DNA of 64,000 nucleotides, taken from the NCBI RefSeq assembly GCF_036203305.1, contig NZ_CP108131.1, forward strand, positions 4,278,001 to 4,342,000. Reading direction: 5' to 3'. Positions 24,748-33,462 of the stretch are shown piece after piece. This stretch comes from Streptomyces sp. NBC_00190. GTDB lineage: Bacteria > Actinomycetota > Actinomycetes > Streptomycetales > Streptomycetaceae. Position 1 is the stretch's first letter. Every line of letters starts with the position of its first letter. A program made the position numbers and the translations under genes. Below the pieces are notes generated by a model. That model was not told where the DNA came from. It worked only from the letters and a program-made list of their open reading frames with translations, and ran no database searches.

Positions 24748-25593
24748 ATGTCGAACACCCTTGATGCCTCCGGAGCCGGTTCGGACACCCCGAACCTCGA
24801 CTTCGACGGCACTACCCCCTACGAGGACTACGTCCAGGCGGACGTCCTCACCCACCTCCAGCACCTCCGGTCGGACGACCCGGGCGAGATGGTCTTCCTG
24901 GTCACGACCCAGGTCATGGAGCTGTGGTTCACGGTCATCGTCCACGAGTGGGAAACCGCGGCGAAGGCCCTGCGCGAGGACCGCATCCCGGTCGCGATGG
25001 ACGCGCTGAAACGATCCCTCCGCGAGCTGGAGGCCCTCAACTCCTCCTGGCGCCCGCTCGCCCAGCTCACCCCCGGGCAGTTCAACGCCTACCGCGCCGC
25101 CCTCGGCGAGGGTTCCGGTTTCCAGTCGGCGATGTACCGCCGGATGGAGTTCCTGCTCGGCGAGAAGTCCGCCTCCATGCTGGTACCGCACCGTGGCGCC
25201 CCGCGCGTCCACGCGGAGCTGGAGAAGGCCCTCCACGAGCCCAGCCTCTACGACGAGGTCCTGCGCCTCCTGGCCCGCCGCGGCCTCCCGGTCCCGGGCG
25301 CGGTCCTGGACCGCGACCTCTCGCAGCGCTACGAGCCCTCGGCCGAGGTCGAGGCCGTCTGGACGGGCCTGTACGCCGCCCCGGACGAGCACCTGGACCT
25401 CCACCGCCTGGGCGAGGTCCTCACGGACGTCGCCGAGCTCGTCTGGCGCTGGCGCAACGACCACCTGGTGGCCACCCGCCGTGCGATGGGCGCGAAGACC
25501 GGCACGGGCGGCTCGGCCGGCGTGACCTGGCTGGAGAAGCGCGCCACGAAGAACGTCTTCCCGGAGCTCTGGACGGCCCGCAGCCATGTCTGA
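24748..25593 (+). CDS. kynA: Tryptophan 2,3-dioxygenase
   Basis: Haem enzyme that opens the tryptophan indole ring to N-formylkynurenine. The 281-residue protein shows YEDYVQADVLTHLQ, VIVHEWETAAKAL, FQSAMYRRMEFLLGEK, and the conserved C-terminal GTGGSAG loop after the WRWRNDHLVATRRAMG helix that carries the haem-region His. The ATG follows GAGGAGACAGCG. Its stop lies inside the start of kynU (8-base overlap). Confidence 0.94.
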   Translation: MSNTLDASGAGSDTPNLDFDGTTPYEDYVQADVLTHLQHLRSDDPGEMVFLVTTQVMELWFTVIVHEWETAAKALREDRIPVAMDALKRSLRELEALNSSWRPLAQLTPGQFNAYRAALGEGSGFQSAMYRRMEFLLGEKSASMLVPHRGAPRVHAELEKALHEPSLYDEVLRLLARRGLPVPGAVLDRDLSQRYEPSAEVEAVWTGLYAAPDEHLDLHRLGEVLTDVAELVWRWRNDHLVATRRAMGAKTGTGGSAGVTWLEKRATKNVFPELWTARSHV

Positions 25594-26812
25594 GCCCACG
25601 CTTGCACCGATGCAGCAGACGCAGATACCGGACCTCCGGAGCCGTGCCGCGGCCCTGGACGCCGCCGACGGGCTCGGGCGCCTCCGTGACCGGTTCACCC
25701 TCCCCGACGGAGTCGTCTACCTGGACGGCAACTCCCTCGGCGCCCTCCCGGCCACCGTCGCGCAGACCACCGCCGACGTCGTCACCCGGCAGTGGGGCGA
25801 GCTCCTCATCCGGTCCTGGGACGAGAGCGACTGGTGGACCGCCCCCGAGCGGATCGGCGACAAGCTCGCCCCCCTCGTCGGCGCGGCCCCCGGCCAGGTG
25901 GTCGTCGGCGACTCCACCAGCGTCAACCTCTTCAAGGCTCTGGTCGGCGCCGCCCGCCTGGCCGCTCCCGGCCGCACGAAGATGCTGGTCGACGCCGCCA
26001 CCTTCCCCACCGACGGCTACATCGCCGCCTCGGCGGCCCGGATGACAGGCCTGACCGTCACCCCGGTGGACCCCGCGCACGCGGCGGAGGCGATGGACGC
26101 GGACACCGCCGTCGTCCTCCTCAACCACGTCGACTACCGCAGCGGCCGGCTCCACGACCTGCCCGCCCTCACCGAGGCCGCGCACGCCGCCGGGGCGATC
26201 ATGGTCTGGGACCTGTGCCACTCGGCGGGCGCCCTGCCCGTCGGCCTCGACGCGCACGCCGTCGACCTCGCGGTCGGCTGCACGTACAAGTACCTCAACG
26301 GCGGCCCCGGCGCCCCCGCGTACCTCTACATCGCCGATCGCCACCAGGCCGCCTTCGATTCCCCGCTGCCGGGTTGGAACGGCCACGCCGATCCCTTCGC
26401 CATGACCCCGGAGTTCGTCCCGGCGGACGGGGCGCGGCGCGGCCGCGTCGGGACCCCGGACATCCTGTCCATGCTGGCCCTGGAGGCGTCGCTCGACGCC
26501 TGGGACGGGGTGTCCGTCGAAGCCGTACGGGCCAAGTCCCTCGCCCTGACCGACTTCTTCCTCGAATGCGTGGCCGCCTACGTCCCCGAGGGCCGGGTCG
26601 AGTCGGTCACCCCGGCCGAGCACGACCGGCGCGGCAGCCAGGTCTCGCTGCGCACCGAGAACGCCCGTGAGGTCATGCGGGAACTCATCGGCCGGGGCGT
26701 CGTCGGCGACTTCCGCGCCCCGGACGTCCTGCGCTTCGGTTTCACTCCGCTCTACGTCGGTTTCGCCGATGCCGAGCGCGCGGCGCGCACGCTGGGTCAC
26801 ATTTTCGGGTGA
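25586..26812 (+). CDS. kynU: Kynureninase
   Basis: PLP enzyme that cleaves kynurenine to anthranilate and alanine. The 408-residue protein shows YLDGNSLGALP, DEVSDWW-like WDESDWWTAPERIGDKLAPLVGA, WDLCHSAGALPV, and the PLP lysine in GCTYKYLNGGPG. It overlaps kynA by eight bases, so expression is probably coupled. With kynA and the hydrolase downstream it completes the tryptophan-to-anthranilate route, which also feeds antibiotic synthesis in some Streptomyces. Confidence 0.94.
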   Translation: MSEPTLAPMQQTQIPDLRSRAAALDAADGLGRLRDRFTLPDGVVYLDGNSLGALPATVAQTTADVVTRQWGELLIRSWDESDWWTAPERIGDKLAPLVGAAPGQVVVGDSTSVNLFKALVGAARLAAPGRTKMLVDAATFPTDGYIAASAARMTGLTVTPVDPAHAAEAMDADTAVVLLNHVDYRSGRLHDLPALTEAAHAAGAIMVWDLCHSAGALPVGLDAHAVDLAVGCTYKYLNGGPGAPAYLYIADRHQAAFDSPLPGWNGHADPFAMTPEFVPADGARRGRVGTPDILSMLALEASLDAWDGVSVEAVRAKSLALTDFFLECVAAYVPEGRVESVTPAEHDRRGSQVSLRTENAREVMRELIGRGVVGDFRAPDVLRFGFTPLYVGFADAERAARTLGHIFG

Positions 26813-26983
26813 CCCCCTAGCGAAACGTCACATCACCGGGCGGGCGGGGCTACGGCTCCGCCCGCTCCGGCACATCCCGGGCCCCGCACGGAACGCGTCG
26901 TTCCAGACTGATACGGTCCCGGACCACCGGACCACCGGAACATCTGTCCCCGCTGTCCCACGCGTTACCGAGAGGTTGAGCCG

Positions 26984-27862
26984 ATGACGGACCCCGCCGC
27001 AGTGGAACGGGACGCCGCCGAGGCCGCATCGGCCTTCTCCCATCCGGCCGTCGCGCCGGACACGAGCGCCGCGTACGGGGAACACCCCGACCAGGTCGTC
27101 GACTTCTACGCCCCGCGAGGCGGGACCGAGGACCCCGTCCCCCTCGTCGTCGTGCTGCACGGCGGCGCGTGGCGGGCCCCGTACGACCGGCAGCACGTCA
27201 CCCCCTTCGCCGACTTCCTGGCCCGGAAGGGTTTCGCCGTCGCCAACGTCGAGTACCGGCGCGGCCGTTCCCTTCCGCACCAAGGCACCGAGGGCCCGAT
27301 CGCCGGGCGCTGGCCCGAGACCTTCGACGACGTCGCCGCGGCGCTGGACGCCCTCCCGGGGCTCGCCGCCGCCGCGCTGCCGCAGGCCGACCTCCGCCGC
27401 GTCGTCGTCACCGGACACTCGGCCGGCGGCCAGCTCGCGCTGTGGGCCGCGGCCCGGCACGTGCTCCCGCACGGGTCCCCGTGGCGGCTGCCCGCCCCGC
27501 CGCCGCTGCGCGGTGTGGTGGCACTGGCCCCGATCGCGGACTTCGCGGTGGCGGAGGAGCTGGGCGTCTGCGGCGGCGCGAGCGCGCAGCTGCTCGGCGG
27601 CCCCGAGCACTTCGCCTCCCGCCTCCCCTTCGCCGACCCGGCGGCCCTGCTCCCGACGGGCATCGCCACCGCGGTGGTCCAGGGCCGCGACGACATCGTG
27701 GTCCCGCAGCAGGTGGCGGAGGCGTACGTGGCCGCCGCCGCGCGGGCGGGGGAGATGGTCGGGCTGACGCTGCTGGACGGGGTCGGCCACTTCCCGCTCA
27801 TCGACCCGGCGGCGGACGCGTGCGCGGTGGTCGCCGAGGAGATCTCGCAACTGGCCTGGTAG
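26984..27862 (+). CDS. Alpha/beta hydrolase, probable kynurenine formamidase
   Basis: The 292-residue hydrolase has the oxyanion motif HGGAW (typical HGGxW of esterase-type arylformamidases), the nucleophile elbow GHSAGGQLALW, an acid in QGRDDIVVP and the His in GVGHFPLID. Position after kynA and kynU, same strand, with 171 bases between, supports removal of formate from N-formylkynurenine. Other carboxylester substrates remain possible. Confidence 0.78.
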   Translation: MTDPAAVERDAAEAASAFSHPAVAPDTSAAYGEHPDQVVDFYAPRGGTEDPVPLVVVLHGGAWRAPYDRQHVTPFADFLARKGFAVANVEYRRGRSLPHQGTEGPIAGRWPETFDDVAAALDALPGLAAAALPQADLRRVVVTGHSAGGQLALWAAARHVLPHGSPWRLPAPPPLRGVVALAPIADFAVAEELGVCGGASAQLLGGPEHFASRLPFADPAALLPTGIATAVVQGRDDIVVPQQVAEAYVAAAARAGEMVGLTLLDGVGHFPLIDPAADACAVVAEEISQLAW

Positions 27863-27999
27863 AGCCCGGCCGCCCGGAACGGGTCAGTCCCGGGCAGATA
27901 CGGGCCAACCGCCTCTGCCCCGGTCGGTACCCGCATGAGAACTGCCGAAAGGCTATGTACTCTGATCGGGAATCACCCTGAGCGCGTTCAAAAACGAAA

Positions 28000-29691
28000 A
28001 TGGGGGGGCCGGTGCGTAGTCGCCGTCTCGTAATATCCGCTGCCGCCATCGTCGCGGCCAGCGTTGGTCTCATCCCGGGCATGGCCCACGCGGCCGACCC
28101 GGTCAAGCCGGGCGCGCATGGCGTGTCCGCACCCGCCGGGGACCTGAGGAAGGCCACGGCGTCCAAGGCCAAGAGCTTCACGAGCCCTGCCGACCGTACG
28201 GTCCGGCAGACCATCCCGGCGGCCGGCAGCAAGGCCGCCGCAGCCCCGCAGACGGTGGCCACCGCGGGCAACCCGACCCTCGCGGTCGGCCTCAAGGCCA
28301 CGGGTACGACGGCGCACAAGGTGCGCCTGACGTCCACCGTCACGAGCGCGGCCGCCTCGCTCGCGGTCACCATCGCGTGGGGCGACGGCACGACCGACAT
28401 GACCACCGCGCAGGGCGCCGGTGACCTCGTCAACGAGCACACCTACGCCGAGGTCGGCTCGTACAAGGTCACCGTCACCGTGGTGGACGCCGCGAACAAC
28501 ACGCAGGCCGTCAACCAGCTCGACGTCGTCACCGAGGGCTCCGACTTCACCCCGTACGGGCCGACCCGCCTCCTGGACACCCGTAGCGGAATCGGCGCCC
28601 CGAAGGCCAAGGTCGCCGCGTACGGCAAAGCCCGCGTGAAGGTCGGCGGCAACGGCGGCATCCCCGCCGGGGTCACCGCGGTCGTCCTCAACGTCACCGT
28701 CACCAACGCCACCAGCGCCGGGCACGTCACCGCGTACCCGTCGGGCGGCGTGCAGCCGATCAGCTCGAACGTCAACTTCGTCGCCGGTCAGACCGTGCCG
28801 AACCTGGTGATCGTGCCGGTCGGCCAGGACGGCTACGTGGAGCTGTACAACGGCGGCTGGGAGTCGCTCGACCTGATCGCGGACGTCACCGGCTACTTCA
28901 GCCACACGGCGGCCAGCGGCTACAACCCGCTGGCACCGGTCCGCGCCGTGGACACCCGCAACGGCACCGGAACGGCCCAGGGCCAGCTCGCCGGGCAGGG
29001 CACCTTCAGCGTGCAGATGGCCGGCCGCAACGGTGTCTGGAAGGGCATCAGCGCGGTGGCACTGAACGTGACGGTCACCAACCCGAAGGAGGCCGGCCAC
29101 CTGACCGTCTTCCCGAGCGGGCAGGCGGCTCCGTCCACGTCCAGCGTGAACTTCACGGCCGGTCAGACGATCGCCAACTCGGTGATCGTGCCGGTCGGCC
29201 CCGACGGCCAGATCAGCGTCCGCAACGGTGCGTGGGCCGGGACCGACGTGATCGTCGACGTCGTCGGCTTCTACACCAACGAGAGCTCGGGCGCCTTCGT
29301 GCCGATGGACCCGGCCCGCATGCTCGACACCCGGGACGCGGCGACCTGGGACGGCGGGCCGATGGGGGGCCGCGGCTACATCTACATGCGGCCGTTCCGC
29401 AACCCGGCCGGTGTCTCGGGCTTCGTGTTCAACACCACGGTCACCAACACCCGCGGCGACGGCTTCCTGTCGGTCACCCCGGACCCGAACACGTGGGACG
29501 CCTACGGCGACGGCACCGCGGTCTGGCCGGAGGAGCCCACCGCCTCCGCCCTGAACTGGACGTACGGCAAGACGGTCCCGAACCTGGTCCAGGCGAGCGC
29601 CGGTGCCAACGGCATCGTCGACTTCTGGAACATGGGCTGGGACAACACCGACCTGATCGTCGACATGTTCGGCTTCTACGACACCATCTGA
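28000..29691 (+). CDS. Secreted PKD-domain protein with three LDTR repeats
   Basis: The 563-residue protein opens with a Sec signal (RSRR, then a hydrophobic core ending GMAHA-A near residue 32). A PKD-like domain follows (about 85-175: IAWGDGTTDM, HTYAEVGSYKVTVTVVD). Then come three repeats of about 120 residues, each starting R-[LM/AV]-[LV]DTR and containing LNVTVTN, SSVNF-AGQT and a closing DVVGFY. These repeats are common on actinobacterial exported proteins; their ligand is not known. No anchor is visible, so it is probably released or wall-associated. ATG 28000 lacks a ribosome site; GTG 28012 is the alternative. Confidence 0.75.
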   Translation: MGGPVRSRRLVISAAAIVAASVGLIPGMAHAADPVKPGAHGVSAPAGDLRKATASKAKSFTSPADRTVRQTIPAAGSKAAAAPQTVATAGNPTLAVGLKATGTTAHKVRLTSTVTSAAASLAVTIAWGDGTTDMTTAQGAGDLVNEHTYAEVGSYKVTVTVVDAANNTQAVNQLDVVTEGSDFTPYGPTRLLDTRSGIGAPKAKVAAYGKARVKVGGNGGIPAGVTAVVLNVTVTNATSAGHVTAYPSGGVQPISSNVNFVAGQTVPNLVIVPVGQDGYVELYNGGWESLDLIADVTGYFSHTAASGYNPLAPVRAVDTRNGTGTAQGQLAGQGTFSVQMAGRNGVWKGISAVALNVTVTNPKEAGHLTVFPSGQAAPSTSSVNFTAGQTIANSVIVPVGPDGQISVRNGAWAGTDVIVDVVGFYTNESSGAFVPMDPARMLDTRDAATWDGGPMGGRGYIYMRPFRNPAGVSGFVFNTTVTNTRGDGFLSVTPDPNTWDAYGDGTAVWPEEPTASALNWTYGKTVPNLVQASAGANGIVDFWNMGWDNTDLIVDMFGFYDTI

Positions 29692-29701
29692 GTCAGCCCC
29701 T

Positions 29702-29744
29702 CAGCGCCCCGGGCCCGGCCGTCGAGGCCGACCCCGGGGCGCTG
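29702..29744. terminator. Bidirectional terminator
   Basis: CAGCGCCCCGGG (29702-29713) pairs with CCCGGGGCGCTG (29733-29744), with a further GGCC/GGCC pair inside the loop. It lies between two converging genes. Confidence 0.8.
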
Positions 29745-29754
29745 TTCCGTACGC

Positions 29755-30252
29755 TCATTCCGCAGGTACCACCGGGCTGATCTCGAAGGCTCCGCACACC
29801 CGCAGGCGGTACGGGATCTCCTCGGCCAGGCCGCTGGCCGGCGGGTACACCTTGACGGCTGCCGACTTCTGCCGACAGTCCGGCACCACACTCCGGCTGT
29901 TGGTGCGGAAGGTTGCGGTCACGGTGTCGTCGGGGAAGACGGACACCGTGTTGTACGACTCGCCGGTGCGAATCGCAGAGGTGCCGATCTGGCGATGCTT
30001 GGCGTCCACGACGCTGACGCCCGGGTATCCGCGCAAACTACAGGTACGGGATGTGGTGTTGGTGAACTCGATCGGGTAGAGGACTGACCCCGCGGCACCT
30101 TGCGGCTCGCCGATGGTCAGCTCCAAGTCGGCCAGGCGGCAGGTCGGGGCCTTGTACGCGGCCGACGCGTGGGTGGCGCCGACCAAGGCGCCGGTGGTTG
30201 CGAGGAGGGCTGCGGAAGCGATGGTCGCCGCCCGGGTCAGGACGTTGCTCAT
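29755..30252 (-). CDS. Secreted DUF4232 protein
   Basis: The 165-residue protein has a Sec signal (1-31, ending GATHASA-A) and a DUF4232 beta-sandwich (about 36-160: CRLADLELTIGEPQGAAGSV, FTNTTSRTCSLRGYPGVSVVD, then TNSRSVVPDC). Four cysteines in the mature part suggest two disulphides. There is no lipobox. DUF4232 proteins are abundant in Streptomyces and their role is unknown. The ATG at 30252 follows GGAG at eight bases. Confidence 0.75.
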   Translation of the reverse strand: MSNVLTRAATIASAALLATTGALVGATHASAAYKAPTCRLADLELTIGEPQGAAGSVLYPIEFTNTTSRTCSLRGYPGVSVVDAKHRQIGTSAIRTGESYNTVSVFPDDTVTATFRTNSRSVVPDCRQKSAAVKVYPPASGLAEEIPYRLRVCGAFEISPVVPAE

Positions 30253-30446
30253 GGGCCGACTCCTGTGCCAGCGAAGGAAGGTGTCCTCGTCCGGCGAGAC
30301 GGGTACGCCGTCTGCGGGAGAGGTGCTCGCACTCTCTCGGGTGCCGGACCGGGGCGTGTAATCCCGCGGCTGACAGTGCGGGCCTGATGACACCATTCTA
30401 ACGGCGCGGGCTCTTCGCGACCTTTCGGCGGCGTTCACGGTAACGC

Positions 30447-30484
30447 CGAGGGGGCGGTGCGCCGTGTGGCGCACCGCCCCCTCG
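30447..30484 (-). terminator. Terminator after purA
   Basis: A perfect 17-bp stem (30447-30463 with 30468-30484) closes a GTGT loop, 18 bases past the purA stop. Confidence 0.88.
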
Positions 30485-30502
30485 CGTCGTGACCGGCCGT
30501 CC

Positions 30503-31786
30503 CTACAGGAACGAGTTGATCTCGATCGTCTCGGTGCGGCCCGGGCCGACGCCGATCGCGGAGATCGGGGCGCCCGACATCTCCTCCAGGGCCTTGACGT
30601 ACGCCTGGGCGTTCGCCGGAAGGTCCGCGAAGGTCTTCGCCTTGGTGATGTCCTCGGACCAGCCGGGGAGGTATTCGTAGATCGGCTTCGCGTGGTGGAA
30701 GTCCGTCTGCGAGTACGGGAGCTCCTCGACGCGCTTGCCGTCGATCTCGTACGCGACGCAGACCGGGATCTGCTCCCAGCCGGTCAGCACGTCCAGCTTG
30801 GTGAGGAAGAAGTCGGTCAGGCCGTTCACGCGGGTGGCGTAGCGCGCGATCGGCGCGTCGAACCAGCCGCAGCGACGGTCACGGCCGGTGGTCACGCCGC
30901 GCTCGCCGCCGATGCGGCGCAGGTCCTCGCCGTCCTGGTCGAACAGCTCGGTCGGGAACGGGCCGGCGCCGACGCGGGTCGTGTAGGCCTTCAGGATGCC
31001 GATCACGCGGCTGATCTTCGTCGGGCCGACACCCGTGCCGGTGCAGGCGCCGCCCGCGGTCGGGTTCGAGGAGGTGACGAAGGGGTACGTGCCGTGGTCG
31101 ACGTCGAGCAGGGTGCCCTGGCCGCCCTCGAAGAGCACGACCTTGTCCTCGTCCAGCGCGTTGTTGAGGATCAGGGTGGTGTCGGCGACGAACGGCTTGA
31201 TCTGCTCCGCGTACTGGAGCATCTCCTCGACGATCGCGCCGGCCTCGATCGCGCGGCGGTTGTACAGCTTCGCGAGGAGCTGGTTCTTGCCTTCGAGGGC
31301 CGCTTCGACCTTCTGGGTGAGGATCGACTCGTCGTAGAGGTCCTGGACCCGGATGCCGACGCGGTTGATCTTGTCCGCGTAGGTCGGGCCGATGCCGCGG
31401 CCGGTCGTACCGATCTTGCGCTTGCCGAGGAAGCGCTCGCCGACCTTGTCGAGGGTGACGTTGTACGGCGTGATCAGATGCGCGTTGCCGCTGATGAGCA
31501 GCTTGGAGGTGTCGATGCCGCGCTCGTTCAGGCCGCGCAGCTCGGAGAGCAGGACGGCCGGGTCGACGACGACGCCGTTACCGATGACCGGGGTGCATCC
31601 GGGGGAGAGGATGCCGGAAGGGAGAAGGTGCAGTGCATACTTCTGGTCGCCTACGACAACCGTGTGGCCGGCGTTGTTGCCACCCTGGTATCGCACTACA
31701 TAGTCAACGGATCCACCGAGCAGGTCGGTGGCCTTTCCCTTGCCCTCGTCACCCCACTGAGCTCCGAGCAGCACAAGAGCGGGCAC
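30503..31786 (-). CDS. purA: Adenylosuccinate synthetase
   Basis: Joins IMP and aspartate, using GTP, in the first AMP-specific step of purine synthesis. The 427-residue protein opens [20 protein letters not shown] with the GTP-binding GDEGKGK. It also shows [24 protein letters not shown], and [14 protein letters not shown] near the IMP site. The length is normal. Divergent from the diacylglycerol-kinase-like gene. Confidence 0.97.
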   Translation of the reverse strand: MPALVLLGAQWGDEGKGKATDLLGGSVDYVVRYQGGNNAGHTVVVGDQKYALHLLPSGILSPGCTPVIGNGVVVDPAVLLSELRGLNERGIDTSKLLISGNAHLITPYNVTLDKVGERFLGKRKIGTTGRGIGPTYADKINRVGIRVQDLYDESILTQKVEAALEGKNQLLAKLYNRRAIEAGAIVEEMLQYAEQIKPFVADTTLILNNALDEDKVVLFEGGQGTLLDVDHGTYPFVTSSNPTAGGACTGTGVGPTKISRVIGILKAYTTRVGAGPFPTELFDQDGEDLRRIGGERGVTTGRDRRCGWFDAPIARYATRVNGLTDFFLTKLDVLTGWEQIPVCVAYEIDGKRVEELPYSQTDFHHAKPIYEYLPGWSEDITKAKTFADLPANAQAYVKALEEMSGAPISAIGVGPGRTETIEINSFL

Positions 31787-31887
31787 AGGCGTACACCTCT
31801 TCCGGATGGGGCATGTCCAAGGTCAGGGGGCGTACGACGATGTACACCGCAGGCTGAGCCGTCGGACCGGTACCCCGGAATAGACGA

Positions 31888-31915
31888 AGGCCCTGGCGCA
31901 ATAGCGCAAGGGCCT
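31888..31915. terminator. Terminator-like hairpin in a divergent gap
   Basis: AGGCCCTGGCGC and GCGCAAGGGCCT pair with one G-A mismatch around AATA. The element lies between two diverging genes (purA and the kinase-like gene), 35 bases before the second start, so it would sit in a 5' leader rather than after a gene. Confidence 0.55.
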
Positions 31916-31949
31916 CTTGCACAAAGATGCTACCCGAGGAAGGACCGAG

Positions 31950-32792
31950 GTGTCGGCTCCAGAGCCCACCATGAGCCACGCGGGCGCGCCGGTAGGCGGC
32001 CTGCTCGTGCTCGTCGACCCGGTCGCCCGCCGTCTTGACGGCGAGTCCGTGCGGATCGCGAAGGATGTGTTGTCAGCGGGAGCGGCGGCGAAAATCTGCC
32101 TCCCGGATTCGCAGGAGGAATTCGCGCGGGCTCTTGCCCGCCGGGGCCAACGGCGGCTGGTGATCGTGGGCGACGACCGGGCCCTGGCGCGCACCGTGGG
32201 GCTGCTGCACCGGGAGCGGGGGCTGGCCGACGGGGCCCTTGCGCTGGTGCCGGTGGGGCCCACGGGGTCCCTGGTACTGGCCAGGTCGCTCGGCGTGCCG
32301 CTGTCCGCCGTCACCGCGGCCCGGGCGGTGCTGGACGGGTCGCTGAAGGTGTGCGACCTGCTGGTGGACGACAGCGACGGGGTGGTCCTGGGCGGACTGC
32401 GGATCCCGCCGCTGCGGGGGGTCAGACCCCCGGCAGGGCCGTCCGTGTGGACCGCGTACCGCTCGCTGGTACGGACGCTGGTCCGTCCCGCGGGGCCGAT
32501 CGGCGCGGGCCGGCTCCGGCTGCGGGTCGAGGCGGACGGGGTGGTCCTGGCGGATGTGGACCGGCCGGTGGAGGAGGTCTCGCTGGCCGTGGGGAGCGAC
32601 GGCGGCCCGGCGGAGGTCGTGGTCCGTACGGGTGGCGGCGGCACGGCTTCGGAGGTGACGGCGCGTGCGAAGACGGTCACGGTGTCGGGCGCGGACTTCC
32701 GCTACCGGGCCGACGCGGCGGTGACCGGCCCGGTGCGCCGCCGGACGTGGAACCTGCACCCAGGGGCATGGACCCTCACGCTGCCCCGGTGA
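31950..32792 (+). CDS. Diacylglycerol-kinase-fold protein with degenerate active site
   Basis: The 280-residue protein has the DAGK/lipid-kinase two-domain layout: LLVLVDPVARR at the front, LVIVGDDRALARTVGLLHRERG (about 70-92), LVPVGPTGSLVLARSLGVP (about 99-117), and a beta-rich C-terminal domain. Active kinases have GGDGT and PxGTxNDxAR at these places. Here they read VGDDR and PVGPTGSLVLAR, so ATP binding and phosphotransfer are doubtful. The GTG at 31950 follows GAGGAAGGA; an ATG at 31971 is possible. Function unknown. Confidence 0.6.
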   Translation: MSAPEPTMSHAGAPVGGLLVLVDPVARRLDGESVRIAKDVLSAGAAAKICLPDSQEEFARALARRGQRRLVIVGDDRALARTVGLLHRERGLADGALALVPVGPTGSLVLARSLGVPLSAVTAARAVLDGSLKVCDLLVDDSDGVVLGGLRIPPLRGVRPPAGPSVWTAYRSLVRTLVRPAGPIGAGRLRLRVEADGVVLADVDRPVEEVSLAVGSDGGPAEVVVRTGGGGTASEVTARAKTVTVSGADFRYRADAAVTGPVRRRTWNLHPGAWTLTLPR

Positions 32793-32898
32793 CGCGCGAC
32801 GCAGAGATGCGTGACGCGCTCGCCGACCGGCGGGCGGGCCGGGAGCTGCGCGCCCCGGTCCCCCGCCCCGGGTGCGCCCGCCCCCTGCGCCGCAGTGC

Positions 32899-33387
32899 CT
32901 AGCCGAGGCCCAGGGTCGCCTTGTGGGTCCGCCAGCGGTCCATCATGCCCAGCAGCTCGCCCTGCATGAACTCGAAGAACGCGGCCGTCTCGGCGATGCG
33001 CGTACTGGCCGGCGAGTCGGAGCCGAGGCCCGCGGCGCCCTCGCGCAGGGTCTTCTCCCACAGGGTCAGCACCTGGTCCCGCCGGGTGAAGGTCTCGTAC
33101 CAGAGCTCGTTGTGCAGCACGTACCGGTCCCGCCGCGAGCCCGGTTCCCGCTCCCGGCTGACCATGTTGACCTGGGTCAGGTAGGACACGGCTCCTGACA
33201 CCGCCGCCGGGCTGATCTGCAGCGCCTCGCCCAGTTCCGCCGAGGTCATCGAGCCCTCGTCGCTCGCCAGCAGCTGCGCGAAGACCCGCGCGGCCATCCG
33301 CTGCATCCCCGCCTCGGTCAGCTGCGCGGCGAACCGCTCCACGAAGCGCGAGACCGCTTCCTCGTTCCGTACCGCTGGTACCGCCAT
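32899..33387 (-). CDS. GbsR/MarR-type transcriptional regulator
   Basis: The 162-residue protein has a winged helix (about 15-95): AQLTEAGMQRMAARVFAQLL, SAELGEALQISPAAVSGAVSYL, then VSREREPGSRRDRYVL for the wing. A helical C-terminal dimer/effector part follows (FFEFMQGELLGMMDRW). This is the pattern of GbsR-type repressors next to drug exporters. It is divergent from the ABC exporter, and a perfect 16-base palindrome lies in the 75-base gap, so repression of the exporter and of itself is likely. Confidence 0.85.
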   Translation of the reverse strand: MAVPAVRNEEAVSRFVERFAAQLTEAGMQRMAARVFAQLLASDEGSMTSAELGEALQISPAAVSGAVSYLTQVNMVSREREPGSRRDRYVLHNELWYETFTRRDQVLTLWEKTLREGAAGLGSDSPASTRIAETAAFFEFMQGELLGMMDRWRTHKATLGLG

Positions 33388-33406
33388 GTCTTCCGCCACC
33401 TTCCCA

Positions 33407-33455
33407 ACTTTACGTGATTCCCGAGCTTCACAAATTTGTGAAAGTAGCGTAGGTT
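33407..33455. promoter_or_regulatory. Divergent promoters sharing the palindrome TTCACAAATTTGTGAA
   Basis: The perfect 16-base palindrome (33427-33442) supplies the -35 of the rightward promoter: TTCACA (33427-33432), 17 bases, TAGGTT (33450-33455). It also overlaps the -35 region of the leftward promoter, whose -10 is TAAAGT (33412-33407). The rightward -10 ends seven bases before the exporter ATG, so that transcript is predicted to be leaderless. Confidence 0.75.
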
Positions 33456-33462
33456 CAGAAGC

